A stretch of 64,000 nt of DNA, taken from positions 1 through 64,000 of the forward strand of contig WSUB01000159.1 of NCBI GenBank assembly GCA_019633425.1. The letters run 5' to 3'. The translations under genes and the position numbers were made by a program. The notes beneath the pieces are model-generated. The model saw nothing but the letters and a program-made list of their open reading frames with translations, did no database searches and was not told the DNA's origin. Of this stretch, positions 23,406 to 36,859 are shown piece by piece. Position 1 is the stretch's first letter; each line of letters begins with the position of its first letter. This DNA is from Tulasnella sp. 424 (taxonomy: Eukaryota > Basidiomycota > Agaricomycetes > Cantharellales > Tulasnellaceae).

Positions 23406-25453
23406 TTAAGCGTATTCCTCCTCGCACCAAATTTTTAGCCTTCCCTCTCCAGGCTTAGACCTCGTGGATCCGGAGATCGAGCTTTCGTTATCATTCACAT
23501 TCCGTGCCGTCTCGATAGCCAGGTCCCAATCCCCTTCATCCATTAGGCTGACCTTGGTGCCATCCTCGTCCTCAAACTTCACTCTCAGCGCACCGTACTC
23601 GTACGAAAACTTGGCGCACACGGATGCCAAGAAGTCTGTAAGACGCATGTCGGGTGCAACGACCATCCCGCGAACTTCTTTGCCGAAATGGATCTTGATT
23701 CGGATTTTGCGGAGGGGCTGCTCAAAGTCAAAGGCCATGAGGCGGCTGCCATTGTCGCGATCGGTTTCGTAAGGGCCACTGCCACCGCTGCTGCTAGTCG
23801 CGCTCGATTTCCTTTCCGGTCGTCTTTGACGGGTGGCGGGTTTGGGCGGTGAGGCGATGTTGGCGAGCAGTTTTGCGGCCACAGGACGTGGGGGAACTCT
23901 CGATTCAGCGTCCGAGCCGATGTAACCGTCGTAGATATCCGTTAGGCCGGCTTCACCGTAGCGAGAGGTTGGTGCGCGGGATAGCTGGGCTGGAGAGCCA
24001 CTGCGCGGAGGTGTGGGGGGAAGGTCGACACTATTGTTAAGCCTCAACGTGGGCCTCCGGGCAGGGAGTCCTACGGGAGCAGGACGAGCTTCCTGGTCGT
24101 TTGCATATGGCAATCCCACGGGGCTTTCCGGCCTCTCCGGGGCGGCTGGAGCGCGAGTCGACTTGTTCCTGGTGAGTCGGAGCGGCTCGGCCGGAATAGC
24201 GGGCAAAGGCATGTCGGGTGGGGGCGGAGGAGGACTATCTCTCGCAGAGTTGAGTCCCGGGTTCCCGGCACTAGCGCTACGGCTGAGGGCCGCTTGGTTC
24301 TGCGCGGGGGCGGGGGTGGTAGCGGAGCGAGATCGGGCGAGACTGGCTTGAGTGAGGTCATCGTCAAAAGCGATGCGCCTGGTTGTGTTGGATCGTTGGA
24401 TGGTGTTGCTACGCTTTGGGGCGACGAATTCTTCTGGTGCGACAGGCGTCGCCGAGATAAGTTTCTGTAGAGGGGATGACGAAATAAGTGCCTGGTTACG
24501 GCAAGAATCCAAACAGCGTAATATGAGACATACAGCCTTCCCCATGTAATCCCTAGTTCCCATGTTCGCAACCTTCTTTTCGTTGGGACGATACAAGACG
24601 CCGACAGGCTAGGAAGAAGCCATATTAGGATGAGAGCCCGTCGTCGGAAAACCGCGAGTTGACTTACAATGGAGAAAACAGTATAACCGTCACCGTTTTC
24701 TTGGATGGCGTCGTCAATAACGTCGTGGTCAGGAATGACCTTGTTCTGGGATGCTAGCTTCAGCTGAGCGATGCCACGGTCGAAGTCGCCAAGGTTGATA
24801 CTGGTAATGCCCCTACATAGCGAAAACTGGAGATTAGCACTCTCGATTGTAGGGATTAAAATGGAAAGAATACGCACTGGTTGAAAAGGATGGCGCAAGT
24901 GTAGAGTTTATACTTAAGGCCCAGTTGTTCGTAGTTGATCGCCTCGTTTCCCCGCATGAAATCGAAAGCCTCGTCAAAGTTCTGGAGGGCGGCTTCGAAT
25001 TGACCAATGAGGAAGTGGCTGACGCCGGCCTGGAAGTAGGCAATGGCGAGATAGTTGTCGAGGTCCACGGCGGCAACGAAGTTCTCAATCTGAAGCAGGG
25101 AAGAGGCGGGAACGTTAGGGGGTCCTAATCCAGCGACATGAACAAAAGGGAGAGGATGAGCTTACAGCAAGTTCGTGCTCTCCGAGAGACGCGTAGATGA
25201 GACCAATATTGGTGAGGATCTTGGAGTTGTCAGCGATTTTCTAAAAACGAAGCTGGTGAGACGGGGGATCATCGACTGAACGTTCCCAACTTTGGTCGTA
25301 CCGAGAAGAGGTCGAGAGAGGCGTCCCAATCTTGAGCATCATAGGCTTTGAGAGCCTCGGACCAAGTTTCGATTTCCTCCTGTTGATGGTGGTTGTTAGA
25401 TGTGTCAACAGGCTGGTGTCACGAACGCAGCGTACCTTGAGAGATTGAGCCAT
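23406..25453 (-). CDS. noxR: NoxR (p67phox-like) NADPH-oxidase regulator
   Basis: The start MAQSLKEE-type exon is followed by four TPR-like helical repeats: ALKAYDAQDWDASLDLF, SKILTNIGLIYASLGEHELA, DNYLAIAYFQAGVSHFLIGQFEAALQ and GITSINLGDFDRGIAQL. Next is the activation-like segment PVGVLYRPNEKKVANMGTRDYMGKA. A long Pro/Ser/Arg-rich linker with PPxPP motifs follows. The end is a PB1 domain: RKIRIKIHFGKEVRGMVVAPDMRLTDF, then VKFEDEDGTKVSLMDEGDWDLAIE and the C-terminus WCEEEYA. TPR plus PB1 without SH3 is the fungal NoxR layout. By family knowledge it binds Rac-GTP and activates Nox1/Nox2 at membranes during hyphal growth and fruiting. Several introns are present. Confidence 0.9.
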
Positions 25454-27971
25454 TGGTGGTTGAGACTAGTGCAATAGATGGAATGTTAAGGATAGTACTG
25501 GTCGGTGGTGAAGATACAATGCTGAAGGTCCTTGAGGGCTATGCTAGAGGTTGTTGAGCAGGGTGTTTTAATGTAGACTGAGAGTGTTGAAGCAACTGCA
25601 GAGAGCGCGAAAACGAAGACGAAGAAGAAGGAAAAAAAGAGTGAGCAGCACCAGGCTGTAAAGAATACAAGTCCGGCTTGACGGATTGAAGAAAAGAAAA
25701 CGAAAGGAAGGGGAAGGGTGAGAGCGGGTAAGGGGAGGGAGGGAAAAAAGAGGTACCGAGCGACGTTGACGGTGGTTATATACTAACAAAGCTTCATGCG
25801 AGACATTTTGTTATGTTGGGGCCAAGGCGGGCAAAGTAAACGACGGGAATGAGATCATGTCGTTGGTTGCCATGACAAACCCGGCGCAGGCGACAATCGG
25901 TCGCCGATCCGCCTGCCAGCGAAGCATTTCCCGCCTCTTTCCGGTGATAACACTTCCCTGAGCCCCATTATGGATAATTAGAGTGCGCGTGTATGTGAGG
26001 TGGCACTTTCTTCGCTGCGATTCGCAAGACACGAGGCAGATTGCAGGCGCTCAGGGAAAAGCAGGGAAGAAAAAGGCAACGGAAACCGTCGGACATGTCG
26101 GTTTTCTCAGAATCACATCAGCAACTACAGCCCCCGCGCGCCAAGAGCCAAATCAGCTTCCAACAGCCATCCTACCGACAAAATGTACAAAACATACAAG
26201 CCATCCGAATCGGTGAGATTTGACGACCTGGGGACTGCCTAATTTAGTCTCATTGGGTCGACATGACATCGACCCTTGGTTATCCGTCACTTTATCATCT
26301 CAATCCGCCAAGATGGGCTACCAGAAAAGATTTTTACGGTTCACGCATACGAACAAGCCCACTTTTTAATCCAATTGTGGTCCGAGCGCACAGGCTTTGT
26401 CATCAGTCCGCAACGTGCAACGTCCGATTGCCAGCACATCGGAAATTGAGCGGATGCCAGAATGTCTAATGAGCCCAAGGTTATCCATCAGAGTCTTCGT
26501 TCAAAAGCTAATTTCTGGTCTTCCCCCAAGTCTGGAACCGTCAGCAGACCTTGCATTGCCCCAATTGCGAGCACTTGACCTGCAGAACTTCCAGTGCACT
26601 CACGTCGATTGCCGCTGATTGCCGCTGATCAAGCCATCCTTTGATGAGTGGGATGCGGCCGAGCTGGTGGCTTAACACAGGCCTACCGGCAGAAAAGCTC
26701 AGCGAAAGCATCACATCTGGGGAGTCTTTGACTGATGCTGATTAACCACCCCAGTTTCTGGCAATGGAAGTAATAAACACGTAACACCCAAATTTCCTTT
26801 ATGCGAGTGAGGAGACTCCCGTATACACGCGTTATTTGGTCTCTACATCTGTTGTAACATGAGCCTCAGGCTCTCAGATCGCGGCCCAGCTCACTCAACA
26901 CCCAGCGATCGTCCTGTTCCCTTTATCGCCGTCCACTCACATCCTTTTGTCCGAATCATTTGAAACCTCGGAGAAAAGCATCTCCTCCAACGACGTGTTA
27001 TAGCTACATCTGAGTTGGAAAGCTCAGACGCGGTCCGCGTCGCTTCGGGATACAAGCCACGTTAACCCATTTTCTGCGTCGTCGAGCCCCATTTCACGTC
27101 TCCCTTGCGGCGTCCCTCAGGTGACGGTTCAGCTGAGACTGGGTAGGCTACGAGTAACCGAGCATCGGTCTTTTCGAATAATTCCTGAAGCCCAGACTCC
27201 ATAATTTGTACACAGACCCGTCTTCGGGCGATTGGGTCGTGCGTTGCACCCTCACTCAGCGTTGAAAAAGTAGTCCCTCTTCCACATCCCCGTTTCTCGG
27301 AAGGGCGTGCTTAGATTGAGTCCTTCCAGTGCTGATCTCCCTCCCTCTCGGCCGCAGCAGTTCCAGGGGTGTTATTTTTAGACGGTATCAAGAAACCCCC
27401 GCTTTCCAAGGTTGAACAGTGGATGGCAAGACGACTACGATGTAACATTCTGTCTCCGCAGCCACTACAGGCTGACTGTTCAGCTGAACACATCACGAAA
27501 CGACCCTCCAGTGCTTTCTTCATTCGTGAAGCTAACCGATACGGAATATGAATCTTCGTTAGACAGCTGGATTTAAAACATTAATGTATTCGTTACCCGA
27601 ATAAATGAACCATTTGATGATATGGAGCGATGGATCTTGCCTTTGTTTGCCGGAGAAGCTGTTTGGTGGGCGGAAGAGGCACTGCAACCTTCTGCCAGTT
27701 GCCAGGGTTGCGGCGATCAAACGGAATACATCATTGCACCCTTGTAGCACTGGAACGCGTAACTGCTCGACGTCAGGATCCAACCTTGATTGGAAAGTCC
27801 CCAACATGTTTCTACCGTCAAAAACGTCCGAATCGTTGCGTTCAACATATTTGGTCCTGTCTGTGGCGCACGAGCCTCGACTGTATTGACGTACGATGGG
27901 ACACGGCGAGAGAAACCAAATAAAGATACACCCAACAAAGTACTAGCACATGTGTTTGAATCAATTATTAG
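25454..27971. other. Long intergenic region, no recognised gene
   Basis: This is upstream of NoxR and downstream of Tof1. A polypurine stretch on plus (about 25600-25760) reads as a CT-rich leader for NoxR on minus. The remaining 2.2 kb has short frames on both strands, none with a recognisable family or splice pattern. Confidence 0.5.
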
Positions 27972-30900
27972 CTACTCATCGTCCGACTCCGCCAGAACCA
28001 GCCTCTTCCTCATAGCTCGTGAAGGAACCGACACTATTTCATCATCATCATCCCCAAAGTCATGCCTGTCGGATGGAGTGCCGTCGGAAGGTGCTGGTGA
28101 CGACGTTCGGCCAGGGGACGACGCAGATGCAGCGAGAGCAGAGTCGTCTGCTGAAGCTCCCCCTCCAAACCTGCGCCGTGCGCGAGGACGAGGCCGCTTC
28201 ACGGGTCGTTCGGGAGGACTCTCAGCGTCGCCGTCGCCGTCATCGTCGTCATTGTCGAGCATCGAAGCCGAGGGCGACATCGAAGCATCTGACGACCCGT
28301 CCGTCGCCGCCGATCTACGAGCCTTTGGTCGCGGACGTGGTCTAGGAATCGGCTTGGCAGGTGGCTGATCTCCATCTGCATCTGAATCTGAAGGAACAGA
28401 CTCGACCCTTGGTGCAGCTTCTGCTTCCTCTCCGCCTTGATCTGGTTCTATAAATGTCTTGAACTTCTTGGCAGGACCCTCCTTCTCCCTCTTCTTCCGC
28501 TTCTTCGTCCCCGTCGCTGCCATGTTGGACGGTGCAGTCTCCCCCGCAGCTGCAGCTGCTTCAGTCTTCCTCCGGAGTTCCCTTTCCCGAGCGAAGAATG
28601 CATCGTCGTCTTCCTGAGCAATTTCAGCGTCGCTGTCTACGATCAGTTCCGCCGACTTGTACAGCAGCCTTTCCTTCTCCTTCTTCTTCCTCTTTGCGCG
28701 TGCCCTTGGTTCGTCGGATTCGGTCCCGTCGTCGTCCGTAGGCAACGATCCCATGGCAACGTTAACATCAGATCCCTCGTCACCATCTCCTCGACGACGT
28801 CGAGTCCGACGGTTAGTCTTGGCCTTGCGTCGTTTCGCGATGAGTTCTGAAGCTTTCTTGCCGTCCAGTTGGAGCGGTTCCTTGACGTATTGATCGATCA
28901 CGTCCAATGATCTTTGAAGGTCATCTGGAAGAATTGCCGCCGGAACATACCATTCCAATTCATCCGCATCTGCAGGCCAAGAAATCGTTTAGTCGTCATA
29001 AGGTAGAGCTTCCGGGTTTTCAGCACCTTCATCCGTAACGAAGAATTTAAGTAGTTTCCACATCAACTTTAAATGCTGGTTTTTCGTAGCAGCGTCCGCC
29101 TTGTCTTGGTTAACATACAATATAACTGCGAAGAGAAGCATTGGTCAGCGGATAGACGCAATAAAGCAGGCGTAGCGAAAACGTACTGTAATCCTCGAAT
29201 TTGGACACCGCGGCGGCAGAAGGCCCCTTCAGCTTGCGCAGTTTTTCTTTCAATGCAGCGTCGGGGTCGTTTTCGTCAGGAATGTCCGTGGCAAGGAAAT
29301 CATCTGTATCTGAGATGATGCGTTGGCGTTGGCCGATTACGCCAATCAAAGTCTATTTGGAACAGAAAGAATGTCAGTGAAAGCTCAATTAAGCTTGTCT
29401 TGACGGGCGGACCTCTTTGGTCCAGTCGATCAAGTCCATCTGCCCCGCGTCTATGAGGCAAGCGATAGCTACACCGAGCTGCTCGCTCCAAGACCGCTTT
29501 CCTTTAATGTAGAGCTGTGGGCCATGTCGATCGCCCTGGAACAAATAGAGACGCTGTCGGTAAAGCAGTGGATAATTTCCAGGCATCATGTCCCGCTCAC
29601 CGGTTTATGCACGACCACATCCTCATCAGATGATGCTTCTCCGCGCGCGAGGCTCTTGCCTCCGAGACCCTTACGACTCGCACGGATGGGGAAGAAGGCC
29701 TAAAATAGATTGCGTGGGTGGAAATACATTAACGCATGAGTCAAACAGCCAGTCAATTCGAAAGGTACAGACCTCAACCATCAAGAACGAATCCTCCTGG
29801 ACAGCTTTGAAGAATTTCTTAACAACGTATCTCATCAATTTGCACAGGTCCAGATAAGGTGTATCCTTTGGGAGCGTCTTCTCCGCTTTGAGGATCCGGT
29901 GGAACAAGTCCAAGGTGGAGACTTTGAAGAACAGGCGTTCGGCTTTGGCATTGACTGCTTGACGGAAGAGAAGGCGAACCACCCAATCCATCTTTTCTGA
30001 AGAGTCGAACTCCTCGTACCGCTTGAGATACTGAAGCAAGGTTGCATTAACGTCTGGATTCGCGAACCTCTGTTGATGCAAAAAAAAAGTCATTATGTGG
30101 GGGTGGGGAGTTCGGAGTGAGAGGCCTCACATGTTCGTATGCATCGAACGTTATCGCCGCATCTCCATATTCCTCTTCTTCCGCCTCTTCCATCTCGTCC
30201 TCAGTTGGGACGTCGACTATACTGTCTTCCTCAGTCACTCCTTTTGCTATACATCGCCAAAGACTACTGGATCAGCCTTCCCGTCCGCCTCACCGTACGC
30301 CACAGCTCACCCTTTTTCTTCTTTACTTTCTTCTTTTTCCTGACCACCAACGTATCTCCTTTGCTTTTGGCCCATTTCTGCAGCATCCTCATGAGGACAT
30401 GCGAGAAATGCACTGACGCCTCTAGGTACGCGATACTCTTGAGAGCGTTTTGCTCTCGGTAGCTCCGCAAGTTCTCGAAGGCGAAGTCCAAAATCTCAGC
30501 GTTATAATAAAGCTTTTGCTGCAAAACTGAAGCGGTCTCGGCATAGGCCGTATCCGAATTGGCCATAGATTCTATAAGCAGGAGCTGGCGTGACAGTTGG
30601 ATAAGCTTTTCGTGGAAGTCAAAGCAAGAGTGATACTGCTTACAAGTTGGGTTAGGCAGTTGATGCCCGCTTGCAGTTCCACCCATTGTTTCGGCTACCC
30701 CATAAAGTCAGTGAGCAGTCTTTAAACCGGGGAGAATTTGCACCAACCTTGTCGTCCGCGGCTTCTCTCATGCGCTTCAATACCCATTTAACCCACTCTT
30801 CCTCGACGACTTCCTTCACCATAGCATATCCTGTGACATTGTTGTTTGCACCGTTCTTCAACCTAGCCGCGAGGAAGAACTCGAGACACCAGGCAGTTAG

Positions 30901-32413
30901 GAACAAGAGCCGAACGTTGTCCTTCTCGGTAATCTTGGCACGTTCCATTCGTATGTCCTTCAGGAGGGAAATGACAAAACCTATCAGGGACATTCGTTAG
31001 ATCTGAAATTTAGGGTTCGATTATTGTTTTAATAACGAACGGTTGAAGCCAGTCTGGATGAACTGGTGCACGGTTGTTTGAAGGACTGTGAGCGCGGTTT
31101 GACTGAGCCATGATACTCCAGCCAATTCGTCCTGCTTCTTGATGCCTTTGCTCTTCTTTTTCTTTTTCATATCCATAATGTCGGTGGTATCTGCTTGAAT
31201 GGCTGCTTGACGGTGCATGACCACTTTTTCGTCCCCCTGTACGGTGGTAGAGTGGGTGTTAGCTAGCTAATTTGGAGGGAAGCCAGAGAAGAGCCCTTAC
31301 CCTTTGAATAGTGATTGTGGTACCGAACCTGCTATGTCGAGTCCCGGCGTATTTGTGCCGTTCTTTTTTGGATGCGTTCTCCTTCTCCAGCAGACTTTTG
31401 AGCTCTTGTTTCGATTGCTACGCATCGCATGCTTAGCCACGTGCTCATGTGCGCCGAGAAACTGCAGCAGAACGAACCTCGGCCTGATCGGCGGGAAGAG
31501 TTTGAGGATTGACGCCACGGAAGAAGAGGTAGAAAATCTCGAGTAAGAGGTTGTTCCACGGGTTGAACATGGGTTGGTCAGCGTTTGAGGCAAAGGTAAG
31601 GAATGTGAGCAGGACGTTGGACTCGTGCAGTGTGACTATGAGCTTGCTCTGTAACGATGCAAACTCTGCTTGCTCCCCAGAGGCGTAGATGTTCGGTGGG
31701 GGATCTTTGATGAAGGCGAGATTTCGGAAGCAATGAAGGATAAGGTTGATGATCTGGTTGTCACGTTCATTTCGTTCCCTAAGCATGATGAGAGGTTTAA
31801 CTTAGTGTCTTTTTTGCAGAAAAGAGAGCTGACACTCACTTTTTTGACTTTGCGAGGGGTGGAACCATGATGCTGAAGAGAGCAGCGATCGCACCCGGCC
31901 GGAGCATTGCTGCCTTGTAGCTGCGCTGTGCTTCAATGAGGGTCGTGTAGTCGGTCTTGCCATCGAGTTCGTCATCAAGTTCCTTGAGTTCTTCTGCGAC
32001 ATCGATTGGCCATGTCATAGCCGTGATCAGGTCGGCTGTACCGAAGCGGCAGGTCAGCCAGGGCGGCGATTCAGAAAGAGACATAACGCACCGCACGCTA
32101 GCGCGCATTTGTCCTCAACCTTGCCAACACCCGCAGTTGCCAATAGAATAGGCACCAAGTCTCGTTGGAAGACACGGGTCTCGTACAGAATACGGGCAAC
32201 AGTCCGCTCGTCGTCCGTGTCGTCCTTTCTCCATAATCGTTTTAGATCTTTCAAACAACCCAGGCATGAGTCTCCAAGGATATACTGGCTTTCGGTCGGT
32301 GAGACTTGTTCGAGGCCACCAAGAGCGCTGACTATGTTCTGGATGATGGGGGTATACTCGGCGCGAATGTCATACTGAGGCGTTCCCTCCCGCGAATCCG
32401 GTTGCAACGACAT
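27972..32413 (-). CDS. TOF1: Tof1/Swi1/Timeless fork-protection complex subunit
   Basis: The N-terminal Timeless domain is clear: IIQNIVSALGGLEQVSPTES, then YILGDSCLGCLKDLKRLWRKDD, DLVPILLATAGV and LTAMTWPIDVAEELKEL. RSYKAAMLRPGAIAALFSI, NLILHCFRNLAFIKDPP and MFNPWNNLLLEIFYLFFRGVNPQ follow. The middle is helical (QKWAKSKGDTLVVRKKKKVK; WVVRLLFRQAVNAKAERLFF), and the last ~330 residues are an acidic/basic disordered tail (KKRKKREKEG, RPRPRPKARR) ending VLAESDDE. Tof1/Timeless with Csm3/Tipin stabilises stalled forks and transmits S-phase checkpoint signals through Mrc1. About ten introns. MCM4, another fork protein, lies about 5 kb away on the same strand, but nothing suggests functional clustering. 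Confidence 0.93.
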
Positions 32414-33633
32414 GAGGGAACGCGTCGTGGTCTGCCCTTGGGAGGCGTGTTGGAGTGAAAGGTGGGCCTGAAGCTGTAAGAAACCCTTCCGCGGTTGTGC
32501 TGCAGCTGCTTAAGGGGTCGAGCGCGTAGAGACGAGCGGGTGTTGGTGAGAGCACAACGGGCTTGGTTCAGATTGTGATGGGACAACGCGATGTCACGGT
32601 GTGAGCAGCTGTCACAACTCTTCACCTCGCAGCAACCTCAACTCATCGCAAGCTCAACCCGACTCGGAATTGGGTCAATTGATCTGACTTTACAATGACT
32701 TGCATAAGTCTGTGCACCCCCCCCTCCGCTCTCGCCGGCTCCACACCTACCCTATAGGGCAACCCCAGTTGTACCACCGTGACAACTCCCGTTCTACTTG
32801 ACCCCCTTCCCAGCCCTTCCTTCTGCTCGCGACACCACACCTACTATCTCTAATCCCTAAAGAAACACCTGAAGCACTTCGTGAGCGGATGATTGTATGG
32901 GGGGATGAAGTCCGTAGTGTCGGCACAATAGCCCAACGCGCTGGTTTGAAAAAGCGAGCTGTTTACAAAGATCTTCGCCATCCAACGAGACTATGGGCAG
33001 CTCACCACTCCCATCACTGTTCCCCGCCACCGACCTTGCACTCTAGATGACAACGATCTGAGCTGTTGGAGTTGTGACGTTGTGTGACGAGCCGTGCGGA
33101 ACTTGAGCCACATTACCTTATTGAGTAGTTGTGGAGCCGGCGAGAGCGGATGGGGGGGTGCACAGACTTATGCAAGTCATTGTATCAGAGCTCATCGTAC
33201 TCGGGCGTTGGCCAATACTTAGCTTACCTCGACGAAACGGCGATGGCTTTACTCTCTAGCGTCCAGCCTCATAGCAATCGCACGTCCATCACAAGTATTT
33301 CTTTTCAGCCCGTTGATGCATTGGTTGAAGGGGCTTGTGAGGGACTGCAAATCCTTGCATGAGCTTTCGTTCACCGGGAGTTTCAGTCTGACTAAAGTGT
33401 ACGCATATGAAGCCCGGCGCTTCCTGAGCCCAAGCCGCTGGCGCCTGTTCCCAGATACACCATGCTCCCCTCAGCTGGTTGTATACACACGGAGACGCCA
33501 GGGTTTCAGTTAACAACCCCGTCTGCTGTATTTTTATCGACCTCGGCGGGCTGATACCTCCAGCCCAGATCGAAATCTTTGCCATCCCCCCTCTCAGACG
33601 CAAAATCCATCCCCGGCGAAGGTCGCGGCAGCA
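32414..33633. other. Divergent promoter region interrupted by a transposon derivative
   Basis: Lies between the starts of Tof1 (minus) and the DUF6535 gene (plus). It contains the second mariner derivative (32691-33184). No gene was recognised in the remaining ~280 and ~450 bp. Confidence 0.55.
32691..33184 (+). mobile_element. Tc1/mariner-like deletion derivative, copy 2 (494 bp)
   Basis: Same length as the copy at 11040-11533 and, line by line, no base difference was seen. It has the same ~54-bp terminal inverted repeats with TA at both ends, the same transposase N-terminal helix-turn-helix remnant with the same frame break, and no catalytic domain. It has the same orientation as copy 1. 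It sits about 280 bp upstream of the Tof1 start. Identity between the copies implies recent movement by a related full-length transposase elsewhere, or a recent duplication; the flanks differ, which favours transposition. Confidence 0.85.
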
Positions 33634-36600
33634 ATGGACAAACGCAAAATGAGCCTTGAGCTCCCCAAGAGCAAGACGCCTTACTTCCAAGGCACAGAGG
33701 AGTCGGCCGAGCCCGTGCCAATCGTGGAAGAAACAACGACCCCGCTAACAGCAGCTACGCCCCGACAAGAACGCCAAGAACGGTCCGATCACAGCGCGCA
33801 TCATGGCCGCGAGTTTTCATCGGATTCGATCCTCTCACCGCGAATATCACCTCTTTATTTTCCCAGCGATCCAACTGTTGGAGGTAGACCTCCCGTACGC
33901 ACGCGACATACCAGATCATCAACAACCGTCTCGCCTTACTCCGAGAACGGCCTCTCACATATCGACGTCCCAAGGAAGTTTGGAGATGCAGCCGAATTTT
34001 GGAGATGTTACGACGAGCTGGCCGACAGGCATGACAAGGACACGATCAAAACTCTCAGCGATAATCTAGATATCCTTCTCATCTTTGTGAGTACTGTTCT
34101 TGCGTTACCAGGCAAAATCCCCAGTACTCACCCACTTGTCAGGCTGGTCTCTTCTCCGCCGTCAATACCTCCTTCATCGTTATGTCACTTGCAACTTTGG
34201 TCCAAGACCCAAATGCCGAATCAACGCAACTCCTCAAATTCATCGCTCAAGGCAAAACCAACCTAACAGCGGAGGACCTGGCCACCCCTAGCTTCTCTGC
34301 ATCTTCCGAAGCAATCACGGTGAACTGCTTCTTCGCCGCAAGCTTGGCTTCTAGTCTTCTTACCGCGTTCGGAGCCGTCATGGCGAAACAGTGGGTGCTC
34401 CACTTTGCCCGAGGCAAAGTTGGAACGCTCGAAACGCAAGGACGGCATCGCCAACGCAAGTTGAACGGGTCGCTCAGGTGGAGGTTCGAAAACGTCGTCG
34501 AGGCATTACCAATCCTCCTGCAAGTATCCCTGATCTGTTTCTTCGTCGGACTCCTCCTCTACCTCAAGTCCATGAACATTTTGGTGGCGTGGACCGTGTT
34601 TGCGTTCTGCACGGCAGGAGTCATCGTCTACTGCTTCACGATATTCGTCGCGACGGTCGATGAACAATGTCCCTTCCAAACACCAGTGTCCATCTTCTTC
34701 CGGAATGCATTCCGAGAGATACGGCGATGGTACGCGGGACAGGAAAAATCTTGGAGGAAAGCAGCGAAGCGGGCTGCTGCACGCCGATCGCCCAGACGCC
34801 AGGAATCAGGTGTTGAACACGTTGGCCTTTCGATGGCTGTGGGCCTCGCAGCTTCCGCTGGAGGGGTAGCGCCTGGTCCCCTGGCCATCCAAGCAGCCAA
34901 GACGGTGGAAACTGCTTTAAAAATGAACAAGTCGACGAAAACTTCCAAGTTCGGGCCTTCGGCTGACTTCCAGTCTCGCAAAAATGAAGATATCATCGAC
35001 AACCAGACGGCCTGCTGGGTCATCGAAAACTCGGACCATAATGTCGCCCTAATCGCAACAGCCCGGAACATCCCAGCGCTGACGAGGATCGAAGGGACTG
35101 GCCTCACTTTACGAGAACCAGCATTCCACCGCCTCATCACCTTGTTCAAAGAGTCGCTCACTGCTTGGAGGGCGTCCAATACCTATGGAGTCAATTCCAG
35201 TCAACTCACGGCGTTGGAAACAGCGTTAGTCTATGGGAGAGCTGTCACTCATGCTGTGTCCGGCAGCCACTCCGGCCCCGAACAACTGGAACCTTCGCCA
35301 TGGCGGTTCCAATGGCCAAAATGGCGGAAACGCTCGGAAGCGGTTGACGCGAACGAACTACTCCTGGTCAAATTTTGTCTGACGGCGGAGATCCCTCGCG
35401 ACTTTTGCCTTACCCATGACCGGCAGAACTTCCCCCACGCCTCGGAGGCTCTCTCAATCTATATGATGAGCTTCCTTGAGCCGACTCCAATGAAACACGA
35501 CTTCAGAGTTCACGCGTGGAAGATGGATAGGATCACGATCGTTCTATGGCTGGCTTACCTCTCTCTCACTACCCCTGACGCGCTGTCTCAACTCGTGATC
35601 GGGAGAGTGGCATGGGCAATCGGAGAAATGCCCAACCTAATCAATGGCGGTAAAGCGCAATTCGCCGAGAAGAGCAGGTCTGCATGGTGGAATGCTTATA
35701 CATCGTGAGTCTTGCACCGTCTGATCACCGAACGCGCTGATAGTAAACCGACTAAATTGCTAGAGACGACATGATCTACGAAAATATCGTTAAGGCTTTA
35801 AGCATGTTCGACCACTACCGTCGCTTGTCAAAGGCGGTCTCGGCTCCAAACAGTCCAGTGGACCCCGAGTTCTCTTCATTGGTCGACTCGAACGCCGTAG
35901 CGGAGCTGTATCTCGTTTTCGTGCGAGAGGTTAGGAGTATCATCGACGCTGGATCGCAGTACCTAGAATCCCTCGACAAGTCAACATTGGAGCTCGACTC
36001 GGCCCTCCGAGGAATGCTTGTTATGATCCCGAACCAGGAATCAGCCCTTGGGCTTTCGGGAGGGGAACAACGACGGGACGCCCTTCAGGACCTTCGTTCC
36101 GAGATTACCCTGACTATGAAGAGTCTTCGACGTGACGGTGTTGAAGCGATCATTCCCAAGGACCCCACCTTTGTGGAAACAGACATCGCAGAAGGTGGTC
36201 ACCCGATTCAGCTGGACGAAGATCACTCAGTCTCTCGACTCCGCGAGTCACCTGGGCTTCAACTTGCGCTCATCCGAGCTGTCCTCAACAAGCGGGAAGG
36301 AACCCGTTACGCTGCCCTCTCGATTCTGCACGATTACGCATTGTCGTGGTTCGATAACGATGAACATCACAACTCTTTTCAACGCGTTACACTCGTCAAC
36401 AGTTTCGATGAATGCCTGGCAGACAGGGAAACAGGTCCGGAGAACTTCGAATTGGTGTGTGGAATTGTGGCGCAGCTGGTCAGCCTGGATGTTTGGCGCC
36501 GCAACATTGTTGAAGTGTACCTCGACAAGTTCCACGAAAGAGCCAAAGAACTCCTCCTGCAAGGTCCCTCCTTACGACGGTTGGAAGTTTACCTGGACGT

Positions 36601-36859
36601 CTGGAAGGCATGCCGTCAGTATTCAGACTGCGCGGCCTTCGTCGCGGCTTGCGAGACGGATGATGCACTTTCCCTTATCGCAGACTGCTTGCAAAACATA
36701 GCCATCCGACCTCCACCATATATACCCCAAAGCGTGGCGGAGTTTGTCAATGTTATCCAAAAAGGTCACGACAAAAATCATCTCCCGGCGCATGATCTCT
36801 GTCGAGCCTTTGGTACGCTGGAGAGAGCGAAGGATCATACGTGGTGGAATTTGACGTAG
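33634..36859 (+). CDS. DUF6535-domain membrane protein
   Basis: Exons 33634-34087, about 34144-35705 and about 35765-36859. The domain begins FWRCYDELADRHDKDTIKTLSDNLDILLIF and continues across a 56-nt intron into AGLFSAVNTSFIVMSLATL. Hydrophobic segments follow at ITVNCFFAASLASSLLTAFGAV, LPILLQVSLICFFVGLLLYL and VFAFCTAGVIVYCFTIFVATV, giving about four membrane spans near the N-terminus. The remaining ~700 residues are soluble and helical, without a known domain. DUF6535 proteins are expanded in Agaricomycetes; their function is unknown to me. The start MDKRKMSLELPK precedes a disordered leader. Confidence 0.8.

Noticed and set aside
19590..32413. MCM4, NoxR and Tof1 as a replication gene cluster
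   Set aside because: Separate promoters, an unrelated gene between them and wide spacers; proximity of two fork genes is probably chance.
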